From UBA10649 sp037130755 (GTDB lineage Bacteria; Actinomycetota; Actinomycetes; S36-B12), in contig JBAXSI010000009.1 of the NCBI GenBank assembly GCA_037130755.1, forward strand, positions 1-64,000: a DNA stretch of 64,000 bases. Reading direction: 5' to 3'. Under the pieces are notes generated by a model, which saw only the letters and a program-made list of their open reading frames with translations, was not told the origin of the DNA and did not search any database. Position numbers and translations under genes: made by a program. This document shows, piece after piece, positions 53,461 through 61,713 of the stretch. Position 1 is the stretch's first letter. Each line of letters begins with the position of its first letter.

Positions 53461-55335
53461 TCAGGACGTCAGCAGCGGCGTGATGGCGTCGAGGACGCGG
53501 ATGTCCTCGATCGTGCTCGGCACGGGCTCCGGTCGACCGTCCGCGATGCCCCGCATGGTGCGGCGCAGGATCTTGCCGGACCGCGTCTTGGGCAGGCCGG
53601 GGACAATGACGACCTCCTTGAGCGCGGCCACCGGGCCGATCTGGTCGCGAACCGCAGCGACGATCTCCCGCTGGAGCACCTCGGGGTCGGCATCCGCTCC
53701 TGACTTGAGCACCACGAAGGCCCGTGGCACCTGGCCCTTCAGCTCGTCGTGGACGCCGATGACCGCACACTCGGCCACCATCGGATGCGCGGCCACGACC
53801 GCCTCCATGGAGCCGGTCGACAGCCGGTGTCCGGCCACGTTGATCACATCGTCGGTGCGGCCCATGACGTAGATGTAGCCGTCCTCGTCGATGAAGCCGC
53901 CGTCGCCGGTCGTGTAGCAGCCGTCGAAGACGCTCAGGTACGAGTCGATGTAGCGCTGGTCGTCGCCCCAGAGCGTGGGCAGGGTGCCCGGCGGCAGCGG
54001 GAGCCGGATGACGATCGCACCGTCCTGGCCGGCAGGCAGGTCATTGCCCTCGCCGTCCACCACGCGCACGTCGTAGCCCGGCACCGGAACGCTTGGCGAT
54101 CCTGGTTTGATCGGCATGGGCTCGAGTCCGCGCAGGTTCGCGGCGATCGGCCAGCCGGTCTCCGTCTGCCACCAGTTGTCGATCACCGGCACACCGAGTC
54201 GGTCGGTGGCCCAGTGGTACGTGTCAGGGTCCAGGCGCTCGCCGGCGAGGAACAGCGAGCGCAGCGACGAGACGTCATGCTCGGCGAGCAGCGCCGCGTC
54301 CGGGTCCTCCTTCTTGATCGCACGGATGGCCGTGGGCGCGGTGAACAGCGCATTGACTTTGTGGTCAGCGATGACCCGCCAGAATGCCCCGGCATCCGGC
54401 GTGCCGACAGGCTTGCCCTCGTACATGATCGACGTGGCCCCGGCGATGAGCGGCGCGTAGACGATGTAGGAGTGCCCGACGACCCAGCCGACGTCCGATG
54501 CGGCCCACCACACGTCGTCCGGTCCCATGCCGTAGACGTTCTCGAAGGACCAGGCCATCGCCACCGCGTGACCGCCGTTGTCGCGCACGACGCCCTTCGG
54601 CTTCCCGGTGGTCCCCGACGTGTAGAGGATGTACAGCGGATCCGTCGCCTTCACGGGCACCGGGGCGTGTGGGCTGGCAGCGGCCATCGCCTCGACCCAG
54701 TCAACGTCCTTGACGCCCATCACGGCCGCCTCCTGCGGTCGCTGCAGGACGACGGTGGCGCCCGGCTCGTGGACGGCAAGGCGAAGGGCCTCGTCGAGCA
54801 GCGGCTTGTAGGGGATCACCCGGGCCGCCTCGATGCCGCAGCTCGCGGTGACGATCACCGTCGGCGAGGCGTCGTCGATCCGGATGGCCAACTCGGCAGG
54901 CGCGAAGCCCCCGAACACCACCGAGTGAACTGCGCCCAGCCTTGCGGTAGCGAGCATGGCCACGACGGCCTCGGGGATCATCGGCATGTAGAGGAGGACG
55001 CGGTCGCCGTAGCCCACCCCGAGCTCCGACAGGACACCGGCAAAGCGGGCGACTTCGTCGAGCAGTTCGGCGTAGGTGATCGACCGCTGCGTTCCCGTGA
55101 CGGGGCTGTCGTAATGGATGGCGACGCGGTCTCCACGACCCGCTGCGACGTGCCGATCGAGCGCGTTGGCAGACGTGTTCAGGACGCCGTCCGGGAACCA
55201 GCGGTAGATCGGCGCCTCGGAGTCGTCCAAGGCCGAGGTCGGCGCTTGGATCCAGTCGACTCGTGCGCTCTCCCGCAGCCAGAAGCCCTCGCGATCGCGG
55301 ACGGCCTCGTCCCTGATCTGCCCGTACGTGCTCAC
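53461..55335 (-). CDS. prpE: propionate/acetate-CoA ligase (AMP-forming, PrpE type)
   Basis: A 624-residue ANL-superfamily ligase activating a short-chain acid through an acyl-adenylate. Motifs are YTSGTTGKPKGVVRDNGGH (A3), WWQTETGW, YTTGDGGFIDEDGYIYVMGR and the catalytic lysine in PKTRSGKILRR. The RDNGGH variant and the Trp in NWWQTETGWP suggest propionyl-CoA synthetase rather than acetate-only enzymes. The GTG follows AAGGAG. It is upstream of, and probably separate from, the CoA-transferase, which has its own promoter. Confidence 0.88.
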   Translation of the reverse strand: MSTYGQIRDEAVRDREGFWLRESARVDWIQAPTSALDDSEAPIYRWFPDGVLNTSANALDRHVAAGRGDRVAIHYDSPVTGTQRSITYAELLDEVARFAGVLSELGVGYGDRVLLYMPMIPEAVVAMLATARLGAVHSVVFGGFAPAELAIRIDDASPTVIVTASCGIEAARVIPYKPLLDEALRLAVHEPGATVVLQRPQEAAVMGVKDVDWVEAMAAASPHAPVPVKATDPLYILYTSGTTGKPKGVVRDNGGHAVAMAWSFENVYGMGPDDVWWAASDVGWVVGHSYIVYAPLIAGATSIMYEGKPVGTPDAGAFWRVIADHKVNALFTAPTAIRAIKKEDPDAALLAEHDVSSLRSLFLAGERLDPDTYHWATDRLGVPVIDNWWQTETGWPIAANLRGLEPMPIKPGSPSVPVPGYDVRVVDGEGNDLPAGQDGAIVIRLPLPPGTLPTLWGDDQRYIDSYLSVFDGCYTTGDGGFIDEDGYIYVMGRTDDVINVAGHRLSTGSMEAVVAAHPMVAECAVIGVHDELKGQVPRAFVVLKSGADADPEVLQREIVAAVRDQIGPVAALKEVVIVPGLPKTRSGKILRRTMRGIADGRPEPVPSTIEDIRVLDAITPLLTS

Positions 55336-55356
55336 GGATACTCCTTCGCTCGATGA

Positions 55357-55977
55357 TCAGCCGACTTGGTCGCCCGATGCCTTGCCCTCGGCGTCCTGCT
55401 CGGCGCGCATGAGGAGGGCCTTCTTCGCAGCGCCGCCCATCACTCGGATGAGCACGGCGATGAACGCGATGTCGAGAGCCATCTGGATCATCGTGACCGA
55501 CCGGGCGGGAACGGTGTTCGGAGCAATGTCACCGAACCCGACCGTGGCCAGGACGGTCAGCGAGTAGTAGTAGGCAGAGAACGAGTCGAGTGGCTCGCTG
55601 AACGCGCCAGAGGTATCCAATGAGACCATGACGTAGACCATCGCGAAGATCGCCAGGAACATGGCAGCGGTCAGGATCAGTGCCTCAGTCGCCCGCAGCG
55701 TCGGGTAGCGCGCCTTGTAGACGCCGCGGACCTGTCGGATGAAGAAGATCACGTAGATGGCGATGCCCACGAGGGCGAGGATGGCTGGATAGACAATCGA
55801 ATCCTCGGCCGTCGTCGGCGCCAGAGACATCACCCACCAGATGAACAGGAAGCCGATCCCGAGCCGGGCCACCGTCTGCAGTGCCACGAGGATGAGCTGG
55901 CGCTTGCCGATGTGCTCGCCCTGCGGGGTCGGTGTGGCGTCGGCGTCGGGAATGCCCCCCATAGAGGAGATCGTCAT
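55357..55977 (-). CDS. two-pore-domain-style potassium channel protein (ion_trans_2)
   Basis: A 206-residue membrane protein. Hydrophobic helices are at about 27-52, 60-80, 95-120 and 165-185, and a pore loop carries the K+ filter TVGFGD (about 148-153). It lacks the RCK/TrkA_N domain of larger channels. The first two helices may be an extra pair before the M1-pore-M2 unit. The ATG at 55977 lacks a clear ribosome site; a second Met 5 codons on is possible. It stands between prpE and rlmN with no functional link visible. Confidence 0.85.
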   Translation of the reverse strand: MTISSMGGIPDADATPTPQGEHIGKRQLILVALQTVARLGIGFLFIWWVMSLAPTTAEDSIVYPAILALVGIAIYVIFFIRQVRGVYKARYPTLRATEALILTAAMFLAIFAMVYVMVSLDTSGAFSEPLDSFSAYYYSLTVLATVGFGDIAPNTVPARSVTMIQMALDIAFIAVLIRVMGGAAKKALLMRAEQDAEGKASGDQVG

Positions 55978-56011
55978 GCCCGGAGTCTGCCATGCGGGCG
56001 GTAGGCAGGTG

Positions 56012-57118
56012 CTACGTCGACGCAGCCAACTGGCCGCAGGCGCCGTCGATCTCCCGCCCGCGGGTGTCGCGCACGGTCACTGCCACGCCGCGTCGCTCCA
56101 GCGCGCGCACGAACGCCCGCTCGCGCTCAGGAGTCGAGGCTGTCCACTTGGAGCCAGGCGTCGGATTGAGCGGGATGAGGTTGACGTGGACAAGATGGCC
56201 GACGAGCAGGTCGGCGAGCAGATCCGCGCGCCACTCCTGGTCGTTGATGTCCTTGATCAGGGCGTACTCGACGCTGATCCGTCGGTGGGTCGCATCGGCA
56301 TACGCCCAGGCGGCATCGAGGACCTCGGCGACCTTCCAGCGGGTGTTCACGGGCACAAGGGTGTCGCGCAGTCGGTCGTCCGGTGCGTGCAGCGAGATGG
56401 CCAACGTGACGGGGATGCCCTCGTCCGCCAGCTGCCGAATCCGCGGAACGAGGCCAACGGTGGAGACGGTGATGCCGCGGGCGCTGATGCCCAGCCCTTC
56501 CGGCTGGGGGTCGCTGATCCGGCGGACCGTCTCGATGACGGCGTTGTAGTTCGCCATCGGCTCGCCCATCCCCATGAAGACGATGTTGGAAACCCGTCCG
56601 GGGCCGCCAGCGATTTCGTCGCGAGCGAGCGACCGGGCACCTGCGATCACCTGCTCCACGATCTCGGCCGTGGACAGGTTGCGCGTGAGCCCGCTCTGCC
56701 CGGTTGCGCAGAACGGGCAGTTCATGCCGCAGCCGGCCTGCGACGAGATGCACATCGTCACGCGGCCCGGGTATCGCATCAGCACGCTCTCGACGAGCGC
56801 ACCGTCGAACAGCCGCCACACGGTCTTGACCGTCTGCCCCTTGTCGCAGTCGATCGAGCGGACGGGAGTGAGCAGCGCCGGCAGCAGTGCGTCGGCGAGC
56901 ACCTGCCGGTCGGCGGCCGGGATGTCGGTCCAGTCCTCGGGTCGGTCGCTGAGCCGCGTCGTCCACTGCCGCGACAGTTGATCGGCCCGGAAGCCGGCCA
57001 ATCCCAGCTCTTGGACGGCCGCACGGCGGCCCGCCTTGTCGAGGTCCATGAGGTGGATCGGGGGCTTGCCGCGGCGAGGTGCCTCGAAGACGAGCTCGCC
57101 TGGCTGAGGAGTCGGCAT
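56012..57118 (-). CDS. rlmN: 23S rRNA (adenine2503-C2)/tRNA methyltransferase RlmN
   Basis: A 368-residue radical SAM enzyme that methylates C2 of A2503 in 23S rRNA and A37 of some tRNAs. The cluster motif CGMNCPFC is visible, with GEPMANY and the C-terminal catalytic Cys in DGACGQLA. The N-terminal accessory domain (about 30-105) is present. It follows cdsA with a 13-base gap in the conserved frr-cdsA-rlmN order. It forms the inner edge of the right housekeeping block. Confidence 0.96.
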   Translation of the reverse strand: MPTPQPGELVFEAPRRGKPPIHLMDLDKAGRRAAVQELGLAGFRADQLSRQWTTRLSDRPEDWTDIPAADRQVLADALLPALLTPVRSIDCDKGQTVKTVWRLFDGALVESVLMRYPGRVTMCISSQAGCGMNCPFCATGQSGLTRNLSTAEIVEQVIAGARSLARDEIAGGPGRVSNIVFMGMGEPMANYNAVIETVRRISDPQPEGLGISARGITVSTVGLVPRIRQLADEGIPVTLAISLHAPDDRLRDTLVPVNTRWKVAEVLDAAWAYADATHRRISVEYALIKDINDQEWRADLLADLLVGHLVHVNLIPLNPTPGSKWTASTPERERAFVRALERRGVAVTVRDTRGREIDGACGQLAAST

Positions 57119-57131
57119 GACCGGGGTCGAC

Positions 57132-57980
57132 CTACGCGATTCCGCTGCCGAGGAAGATCGTGAACAGCGCCCACGAGGTGAACGCGTTCGGGATCAGCGA
57201 GTCGAAACGGTCCATCATGCCGCCGTGGCCCGGCAGCAACGAGCCCATGTCCTTGACCCCGAGGTCGCGCTTGATCGCACTCTCCGCGAAGTCGCCCGCG
57301 GTGGCCGTCACCGTCATGACCAGTCCAGCGATGAGCCCCTGCCACCAAGGCGCGTCGAGGAGGTAGACGAAGCTCACGACGCCGACGATGCCCTGCAGCA
57401 GCACCGAGCCGGCGAACCCCTCCCAGGACTTCTTCGGACTGATCTGCGGCGCGATCGGGTGCTTGCCGAACAGCACTCCCGCGGCGTAGCCACCGATGTC
57501 GTTGCACACCGTGAGCAGGATGAAGACGACGACCCGCATCGGACCGTCGTCGGCTGCAAGCGTGAGCATGAGGAAGCCCGCCATGAACGGCAGGTAGGCG
57601 ATGATGAACATGCTCGCCGTGACGTCGCGGACGTATCCCTCGTACCCGCGACGGATCCGCCAGATGAGAACGGCAAGGACGGCGAGCCCGGTGCCCGCAA
57701 GCAGCGCCGGCATCCCCCACACGTATGCGGCGGCAGGCACTCCCACACCGGCCGCGTAGACGGGCGTCCGTGCGATGCGGATGCCCACGCCCTGGAACGC
57801 ACCCACGAGTTCGTGCACGGCGACCAGCAGGGTCGCGATGACGACGACCGCGAACAGCCACTTCACGAACAGCAGGCTCAGGACGACGACGGCCGCCAGC
57901 ACGACGCCGGAGGCGATCGCAGCAGGCAGGTTGCGGCCCGCCCGAGAGGCCGGCGCTGGAGCCGAGTCGGCGTCACCCAC
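57132..57980 (-). CDS. cdsA: phosphatidate cytidylyltransferase
   Basis: A 282-residue membrane enzyme making CDP-diacylglycerol from CTP and phosphatidate for phospholipid synthesis. About eight hydrophobic helices are seen. The family signature is complete: KRDLGVKDMGSLLPGHGG followed by MDRFDS (about 235-258). The GTG starts 5 bases after the frr stop, consistent with coupling. The ending at FLGSGIA is short but usual for the actinobacterial form. Confidence 0.94.
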   Translation of the reverse strand: MGDADSAPAPASRAGRNLPAAIASGVVLAAVVVLSLLFVKWLFAVVVIATLLVAVHELVGAFQGVGIRIARTPVYAAGVGVPAAAYVWGMPALLAGTGLAVLAVLIWRIRRGYEGYVRDVTASMFIIAYLPFMAGFLMLTLAADDGPMRVVVFILLTVCNDIGGYAAGVLFGKHPIAPQISPKKSWEGFAGSVLLQGIVGVVSFVYLLDAPWWQGLIAGLVMTVTATAGDFAESAIKRDLGVKDMGSLLPGHGGMMDRFDSLIPNAFTSWALFTIFLGSGIA

Positions 57981-57985
57981 GAGGA

Positions 57986-58558
57986 TCAGACCTCGAGCAG
58001 TTCTGCTTCTTTGACCTTGAGGATCTCGTCGATGTGCTCGACGTGCTTGTGCGTGATGTCGTCGAGGTGCTTCTCCGCGCGACGCACGTCGTCCTCGCCG
58101 GCCTGCCCGTCCTTCTGCAACTTGTCCAGGCCGTCCTTGGCGTGGCGGCGGATGTTGCGGATCGATACGCGCGCCTCCTCGGCCTTGTGCTTGGCGACCT
58201 TGGCGTAGTCGCGGCGACGCTCCTCGCTGAGCACGGGCAGGTTGACGCGGATCACCGCACCATCGTTGTTGGGGTTGATGCCCAGGTCGCTCTCGCGCAG
58301 CGCCTTCTCGACTGCGGCGAACGAGCCCTTGTCGTAGGGCGTGATGAGCACGGAGCGGGCCTCGGGGATCTGGATCGATGCAAGCTGGTTGACCGGCGTG
58401 TAGGTGCCGTAGTAGTCGACCATGACTTTGTTGAACATCGCCGACGTCGCCCGCCCGGTACGGATGGTGGCGAAGTCCTCGCGCGCAACGGCAATCGCCT
58501 TGTCCATCTTCTCCTCGGAGTCGAGGAGGATGTCGTCGATCTGGTCGCTCACGTTCAC
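57986..58558 (-). CDS. frr: ribosome recycling factor
   Basis: A 190-residue protein (usual 185) that with EF-G splits the post-termination ribosome. The RRF helical bundle and central domain are complete, with TGRATSAMFNKVMVDYYG near the N-terminus and NLPVLSEERRRDYAK. GTG start; a second in-frame GTG two codons on (MSDQIDD) gives a length closer to the norm. It is downstream of pyrH, in the usual order. Confidence 0.96.
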   Translation of the reverse strand: MNVSDQIDDILLDSEEKMDKAIAVAREDFATIRTGRATSAMFNKVMVDYYGTYTPVNQLASIQIPEARSVLITPYDKGSFAAVEKALRESDLGINPNNDGAVIRVNLPVLSEERRRDYAKVAKHKAEEARVSIRNIRRHAKDGLDKLQKDGQAGEDDVRRAEKHLDDITHKHVEHIDEILKVKEAELLEV

Positions 58559-58592
58559 TCCCTACGGTCGTGATCCCGCCCGCGCGGGTCGG

Positions 58593-59399
58593 TCAGTTGT
58601 CTGCTGAGACTAGCGTCCCGATCGGCTCGCCCCGGACGGCACGGGCGATGTTCCCCTCGACCAGCAGGTTGAACACCACGATCGGCAGGCTGTTGTCCTG
58701 GCACAGACTGATGGCGGTCGCGTCCGCGACCTTCAGGCCACGTGAGAGGACCTCGGCGTTGCTCAGCCGCTCGAACCGCTTGGCGGCCGGGTTGGTGCGC
58801 GGGTCGTCGTCGTAGACGCCGTCGACACCCTTGGCCATGAGGACGACCTGGGCGTTGACCTCCAGCGCACGCTGGGCCGCCGTCGTGTCCGTGGAGAAGT
58901 ACGGCAGGCCCATGCCGGCGCCGAAGATGACCACGCGACCCTTCTCCAGGTGTCGGATGGCCCGGCGCGGGACATAGGGCTCGGCCACCTGGCCCATCGC
59001 GATCGCCGTCTGCACCCGCGTCTCGACCCCCGCCTTCTCGCAGAAGTCCTGCAGGGCCAGGCAGTTCATGACGGTGCCGAGCATGCCCATGTAGTCCGCG
59101 CGCGCCCTGTCCATGCCGCGCTCGGACAACTGCGCACCACGGAAGTAGTTGCCGCCGCCGATGACCACCGCGACCTGCGTGCCGTGGCGGACGACGTCAG
59201 CGATCTGGGCTGCGATGGAGGACACGACGTCGGGGTCCACGCCGAGGCCGCCGCCGCCGGCGAAGGCCTCACCGGAGAGCTTGAGGAGGACGCGGTGCCA
59301 GCCACCCTCGGGTGCCTCGGGCCACCGGTCGATGGTGCCCTCCAACGACGGCTGGACGGCGGCGGGGCGGGAAGCCTGCTTCGTCAGATCCATGTCCAT
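58593..59399 (-). CDS. pyrH: uridylate kinase
   Basis: A 268-residue hexameric UMP kinase of the amino-acid kinase fold, making UDP. Motifs are RVLLKLSGEAFAGGGGLGVD (about 36-55), VIGGGNYFRG and the DDPRTNPAAKRF loop. About 30 residues precede the fold, an N-terminal extension common in actinobacteria. GGGAGG lies 5 bases before the first ATG. It lies between tsf and frr. Confidence 0.96.
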   Translation of the reverse strand: MDMDLTKQASRPAAVQPSLEGTIDRWPEAPEGGWHRVLLKLSGEAFAGGGGLGVDPDVVSSIAAQIADVVRHGTQVAVVIGGGNYFRGAQLSERGMDRARADYMGMLGTVMNCLALQDFCEKAGVETRVQTAIAMGQVAEPYVPRRAIRHLEKGRVVIFGAGMGLPYFSTDTTAAQRALEVNAQVVLMAKGVDGVYDDDPRTNPAAKRFERLSNAEVLSRGLKVADATAISLCQDNSLPIVVFNLLVEGNIARAVRGEPIGTLVSADN

Positions 59400-59441
59400 C
59401 TGTGCCTCCCGTGTGTGCCCCGGCGCCGCCCAGTATGTCGT

Positions 59442-60260
59442 CTAGGCCTGGCCGGGCTCGAACCGGGCGAACGCCGTGACCGACGTGCCCCCATCGGCGA
59501 GCACCTGCGCGACGGTCTTCTTGTTATCTACCACGCTCGGCTGCTCCAGCAGGACGTTGTCCTTGAAGAACGCGTTGACGCGGCCCTCGATGATCTTCGG
59601 CATGGCCGCCTCCGGCTTGCCCTCCTCCTTGGCCGTCTCCTCGGCGATGTGGCGCTCGTTGGCGACGACGTCGGCCGGCACCTCGTCGCGGGTGAGGAAC
59701 TGCGGACGCATCGCGGCCACCTGCATGGCGGCGCCTCGGGCGACAGCCTCGTCGCCGGTGTAGGCCACAATCACGCCGACCTGCGGCGGCAGGTCGGAGG
59801 CGCGGTGGTGCAGGTAGATGACGGCCGGCGTGGGCAGGACCGCAACGCGACCGAGCTCCAGCTTCTCGCCGATGACGCCGGCCATCTCACCGAGCGCACC
59901 CTCCACGGTGCGACCGTCGGGCAGGGCGGCGGCCAGGACAGCCTCCCTGGTGCCCACCTGGCCGTCGTTGGCGGCAGCTGCGACAGCGCCCGCGAGCGCC
60001 AGGAAGTCGGCGTTCTTGGCGACGAAGTCGGTCTCGCAGAGCAACTCGATGAGGGCGTTGCCCTCGGCCGCGACAAGGCCGTTCGATGCCTCGCGCTCGG
60101 CGCCGCGCTTGGCGGCCTTTGCCGCGCCGGAGATGCGCAGCAGTTCGACGGCCTTGTCGAAGTCGCCGTCCGACTCCTCAAGGGCCTTCTTGCACTCCAT
60201 CATTCCCGCGGCGGTCAGGTCGCGGAGCTTCTTGACGTCAGCGGCGGAGATTGTCGCCAT
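59442..60260 (-). CDS. tsf: translation elongation factor Ts
   Basis: A 272-residue nucleotide exchange factor for EF-Tu. The N-terminal UBA-like region shows VKKLRDLTAAGMMECKKALEESDGD (given here in part) and the core has LLCETDFVAKN. The length fits the actinobacterial two-subdomain form. GGAGG lies 12 bases before the ATG, longer than usual. A hairpin in the gap after rpsB may set its expression relative to rpsB. Confidence 0.96.
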   Translation of the reverse strand: MATISAADVKKLRDLTAAGMMECKKALEESDGDFDKAVELLRISGAAKAAKRGAEREASNGLVAAEGNALIELLCETDFVAKNADFLALAGAVAAAANDGQVGTREAVLAAALPDGRTVEGALGEMAGVIGEKLELGRVAVLPTPAVIYLHHRASDLPPQVGVIVAYTGDEAVARGAAMQVAAMRPQFLTRDEVPADVVANERHIAEETAKEEGKPEAAMPKIIEGRVNAFFKDNVLLEQPSVVDNKKTVAQVLADGGTSVTAFARFEPGQA

Positions 60261-60314
60261 GGTGAATCGTTGTCCTCCAGGTAGGGCGGTCAGATCAAGG
60301 CAGGCGGCCGGGAA

Positions 60315-60342
60315 CGTTCGGGAGCAGTAAGGCTCCCGAACG
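60315..60342 (-). terminator. 11-bp hairpin between rpsB and tsf
   Basis: CGTTCGGGAGC (60315-60325), a 6-base loop, GCTCCCGAACG (60332-60342): a perfect stem 12 bases after the rpsB stop. An intercistronic attenuator is plausible because rpsB product is needed in a different amount than Ts. It has no T-tract on the gene strand. Confidence 0.6.
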
Positions 60343-60353
60343 CCACGGACGGA

Positions 60354-61397
60354 CTATTCGACCGAGTCGGCAGCCGCGTCAGCGGCGGTCTCGGCGACGG
60401 GTGCTGCGGTCTCTTCGACGATCTCGACGACCTCGACCGGCTCGGCCACGTCAACGATCTCGACGACCTCCACGGCCGCTGGGGTCTCGACGACCTCGAC
60501 GGCCTCGACCGGCTCGGCCACGTCAACGATCTCGACGATCTCGACGACCTCCACGGCCTCCACGGCCTCCACGGCCGCTGGGGTCTCGGCGACCACGGGA
60601 GCCTCGGCAGCCACGGGGGTCTCGACGACCTCCGAACCGGCGAGCAGCTCACGCTCCCAGTCGGCCAGGGGCTCCTCGACGGTCGTGCTGTCAGCCACCG
60701 CACCACCGGCGCGGGCCATGAGGCCAGCGGCGACGGCGTCGGCGATGACGCGGGTGAGCAGGGCGACCGAACGAATCGCGTCGTCGTTGCCCGGGATCGG
60801 GAAGTCGACCTCGTCGGGATCGCAGTTGGTGTCGAGCACCGCGATGACCGGGATGTTCAGCTTGCGGGCCTCACCGACGGCGATGTGCTCCTTCTTGGTG
60901 TCGACGATCCACACTGCGCTGGGCACCTTGGTCATCTCGCGGATGCCGCCGAGGGTCTTGACGAGCTTGTCCTTCTCGCGGCTGAGGACGAGCAGCTCCT
61001 TCTTGGTCATGCCCGAGCCGGCCACGTCGTCGTAGTCGATGAGCTCGAGCTCCTTGAGGCGCTGGATCCTCTTGTGCACGGTCTGGAAGTTGGTGAGCAT
61101 GCCGCCCAGCCACCGCTGGTTCACGTAGGGCATGCCGACGCGCGTCGCCTGCTCGGCGATGGCCTCCTGGCCTTGCTTCTTGGTGCCGATGAACATGACC
61201 GTGCCACCATGGGCGACGGTCTCCTTGACGAACTCGTAGGCGCGGTCGATGAACGACAGCGACTGCTGGAGATCGATGATGTAGATGCCATTGCGCTCGG
61301 TGAAGATGAATCGCTTCATCTTCGGGTTCCAGCGGCGGGTCTGATGCCCGAAGTGGACACCGCTTTCGAGCAATTGACGCATGGTCACGACGGCCAT
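60354..61397 (-). CDS. rpsB: 30S ribosomal protein S2 with long acidic repeat tail
   Basis: A 347-residue S2. The conserved core occupies about 1-230 (MRQLLESGVHFGHQTRRWNPK; FIGTKKQGQEAI; NIPVIAVLDTNCDPDEVDFPIPGND). It is followed by about 110 residues dominated by V, E and A with repeated VEVVEIVDVAEPVE units. Usual S2 is 230-300 residues, so the tail is long. The ATG at 61397 follows AGGAG by 7 bases; the open frame upstream is the leader. It lies in the rpsB-tsf pair with a structured leader and an intercistronic hairpin. Confidence 0.95.
   Translation of the reverse strand: MAVVTMRQLLESGVHFGHQTRRWNPKMKRFIFTERNGIYIIDLQQSLSFIDRAYEFVKETVAHGGTVMFIGTKKQGQEAIAEQATRVGMPYVNQRWLGGMLTNFQTVHKRIQRLKELELIDYDDVAGSGMTKKELLVLSREKDKLVKTLGGIREMTKVPSAVWIVDTKKEHIAVGEARKLNIPVIAVLDTNCDPDEVDFPIPGNDDAIRSVALLTRVIADAVAAGLMARAGGAVADSTTVEEPLADWERELLAGSEVVETPVAAEAPVVAETPAAVEAVEAVEVVEIVEIVDVAEPVEAVEVVETPAAVEVVEIVDVAEPVEVVEIVEETAAPVAETAADAAADSVE
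60431..60538 (-). repeat. 36-bp direct repeat with 72-bp period in the rpsB tail
   Basis: A 36-base segment at 60431-60466 recurs exactly at 60503-60538. It begins CCTCGACCGG on the plus strand and codes for part of the VEIVDVAEPVE unit. The 72-base offset is a multiple of three, so the frame is kept. The pattern suggests a recent in-frame tandem duplication. Confidence 0.8.
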
Positions 61398-61713
61398 GGA
61401 TGCACTCCTCTTTCGCGCAGGCCCCAGTGGAGCCGACGCAGTCGGTTGTCGGCTCCGGACGGGTGTCCGAGGCCCCTGAGGACCCCCGGTGCTGCGCACC
61501 CGCCGAGGCGGGACCGACCAGCACGCGGCCGCGGGACGTGCCCGCGGATACGGGTCATGCGAATTCCCTCGTGGCCGGAAGGCCCTTCGGGTTCCCCCAT
61601 CCTACGGGCTGGCCGCCCATGCTCTGTCCACAGGGCGTCCCAGGGCCTGGCCCGGGCCCCCAGCAGGCGCCGACGACGAGCGGCGGGCCCCTGAGACGGG
61701 CCACGGTGACCCG
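61398..61713. promoter_or_regulatory. 316-base gap: structured rpsB leader and divergent promoters
   Basis: No gene was found here. The rpsB (minus-strand) leader holds three stems. GAGCCGAC/GTCGGCTC is at 61430-61437/61448-61455, CCCGCC/GGCGGG at 61499-61504/61507-61512, and CCGCGGG/CCCGCGG at 61529-61535/61541-61547. S2 represses its own operon through leader structures in several bacteria, so one of these may be an S2-responsive element. The remaining part (about 61560-61713) should carry the rpsB and M23 promoters; no convincing -10/-35 pair was recognised. Confidence 0.5.

Noticed and set aside
60431..60600. rpsB 3' repeats considered as a separate gene or mobile repeat
   Set aside because: The frame runs unbroken from the S2 core and the repeat period is a multiple of three, so it is part of rpsB.
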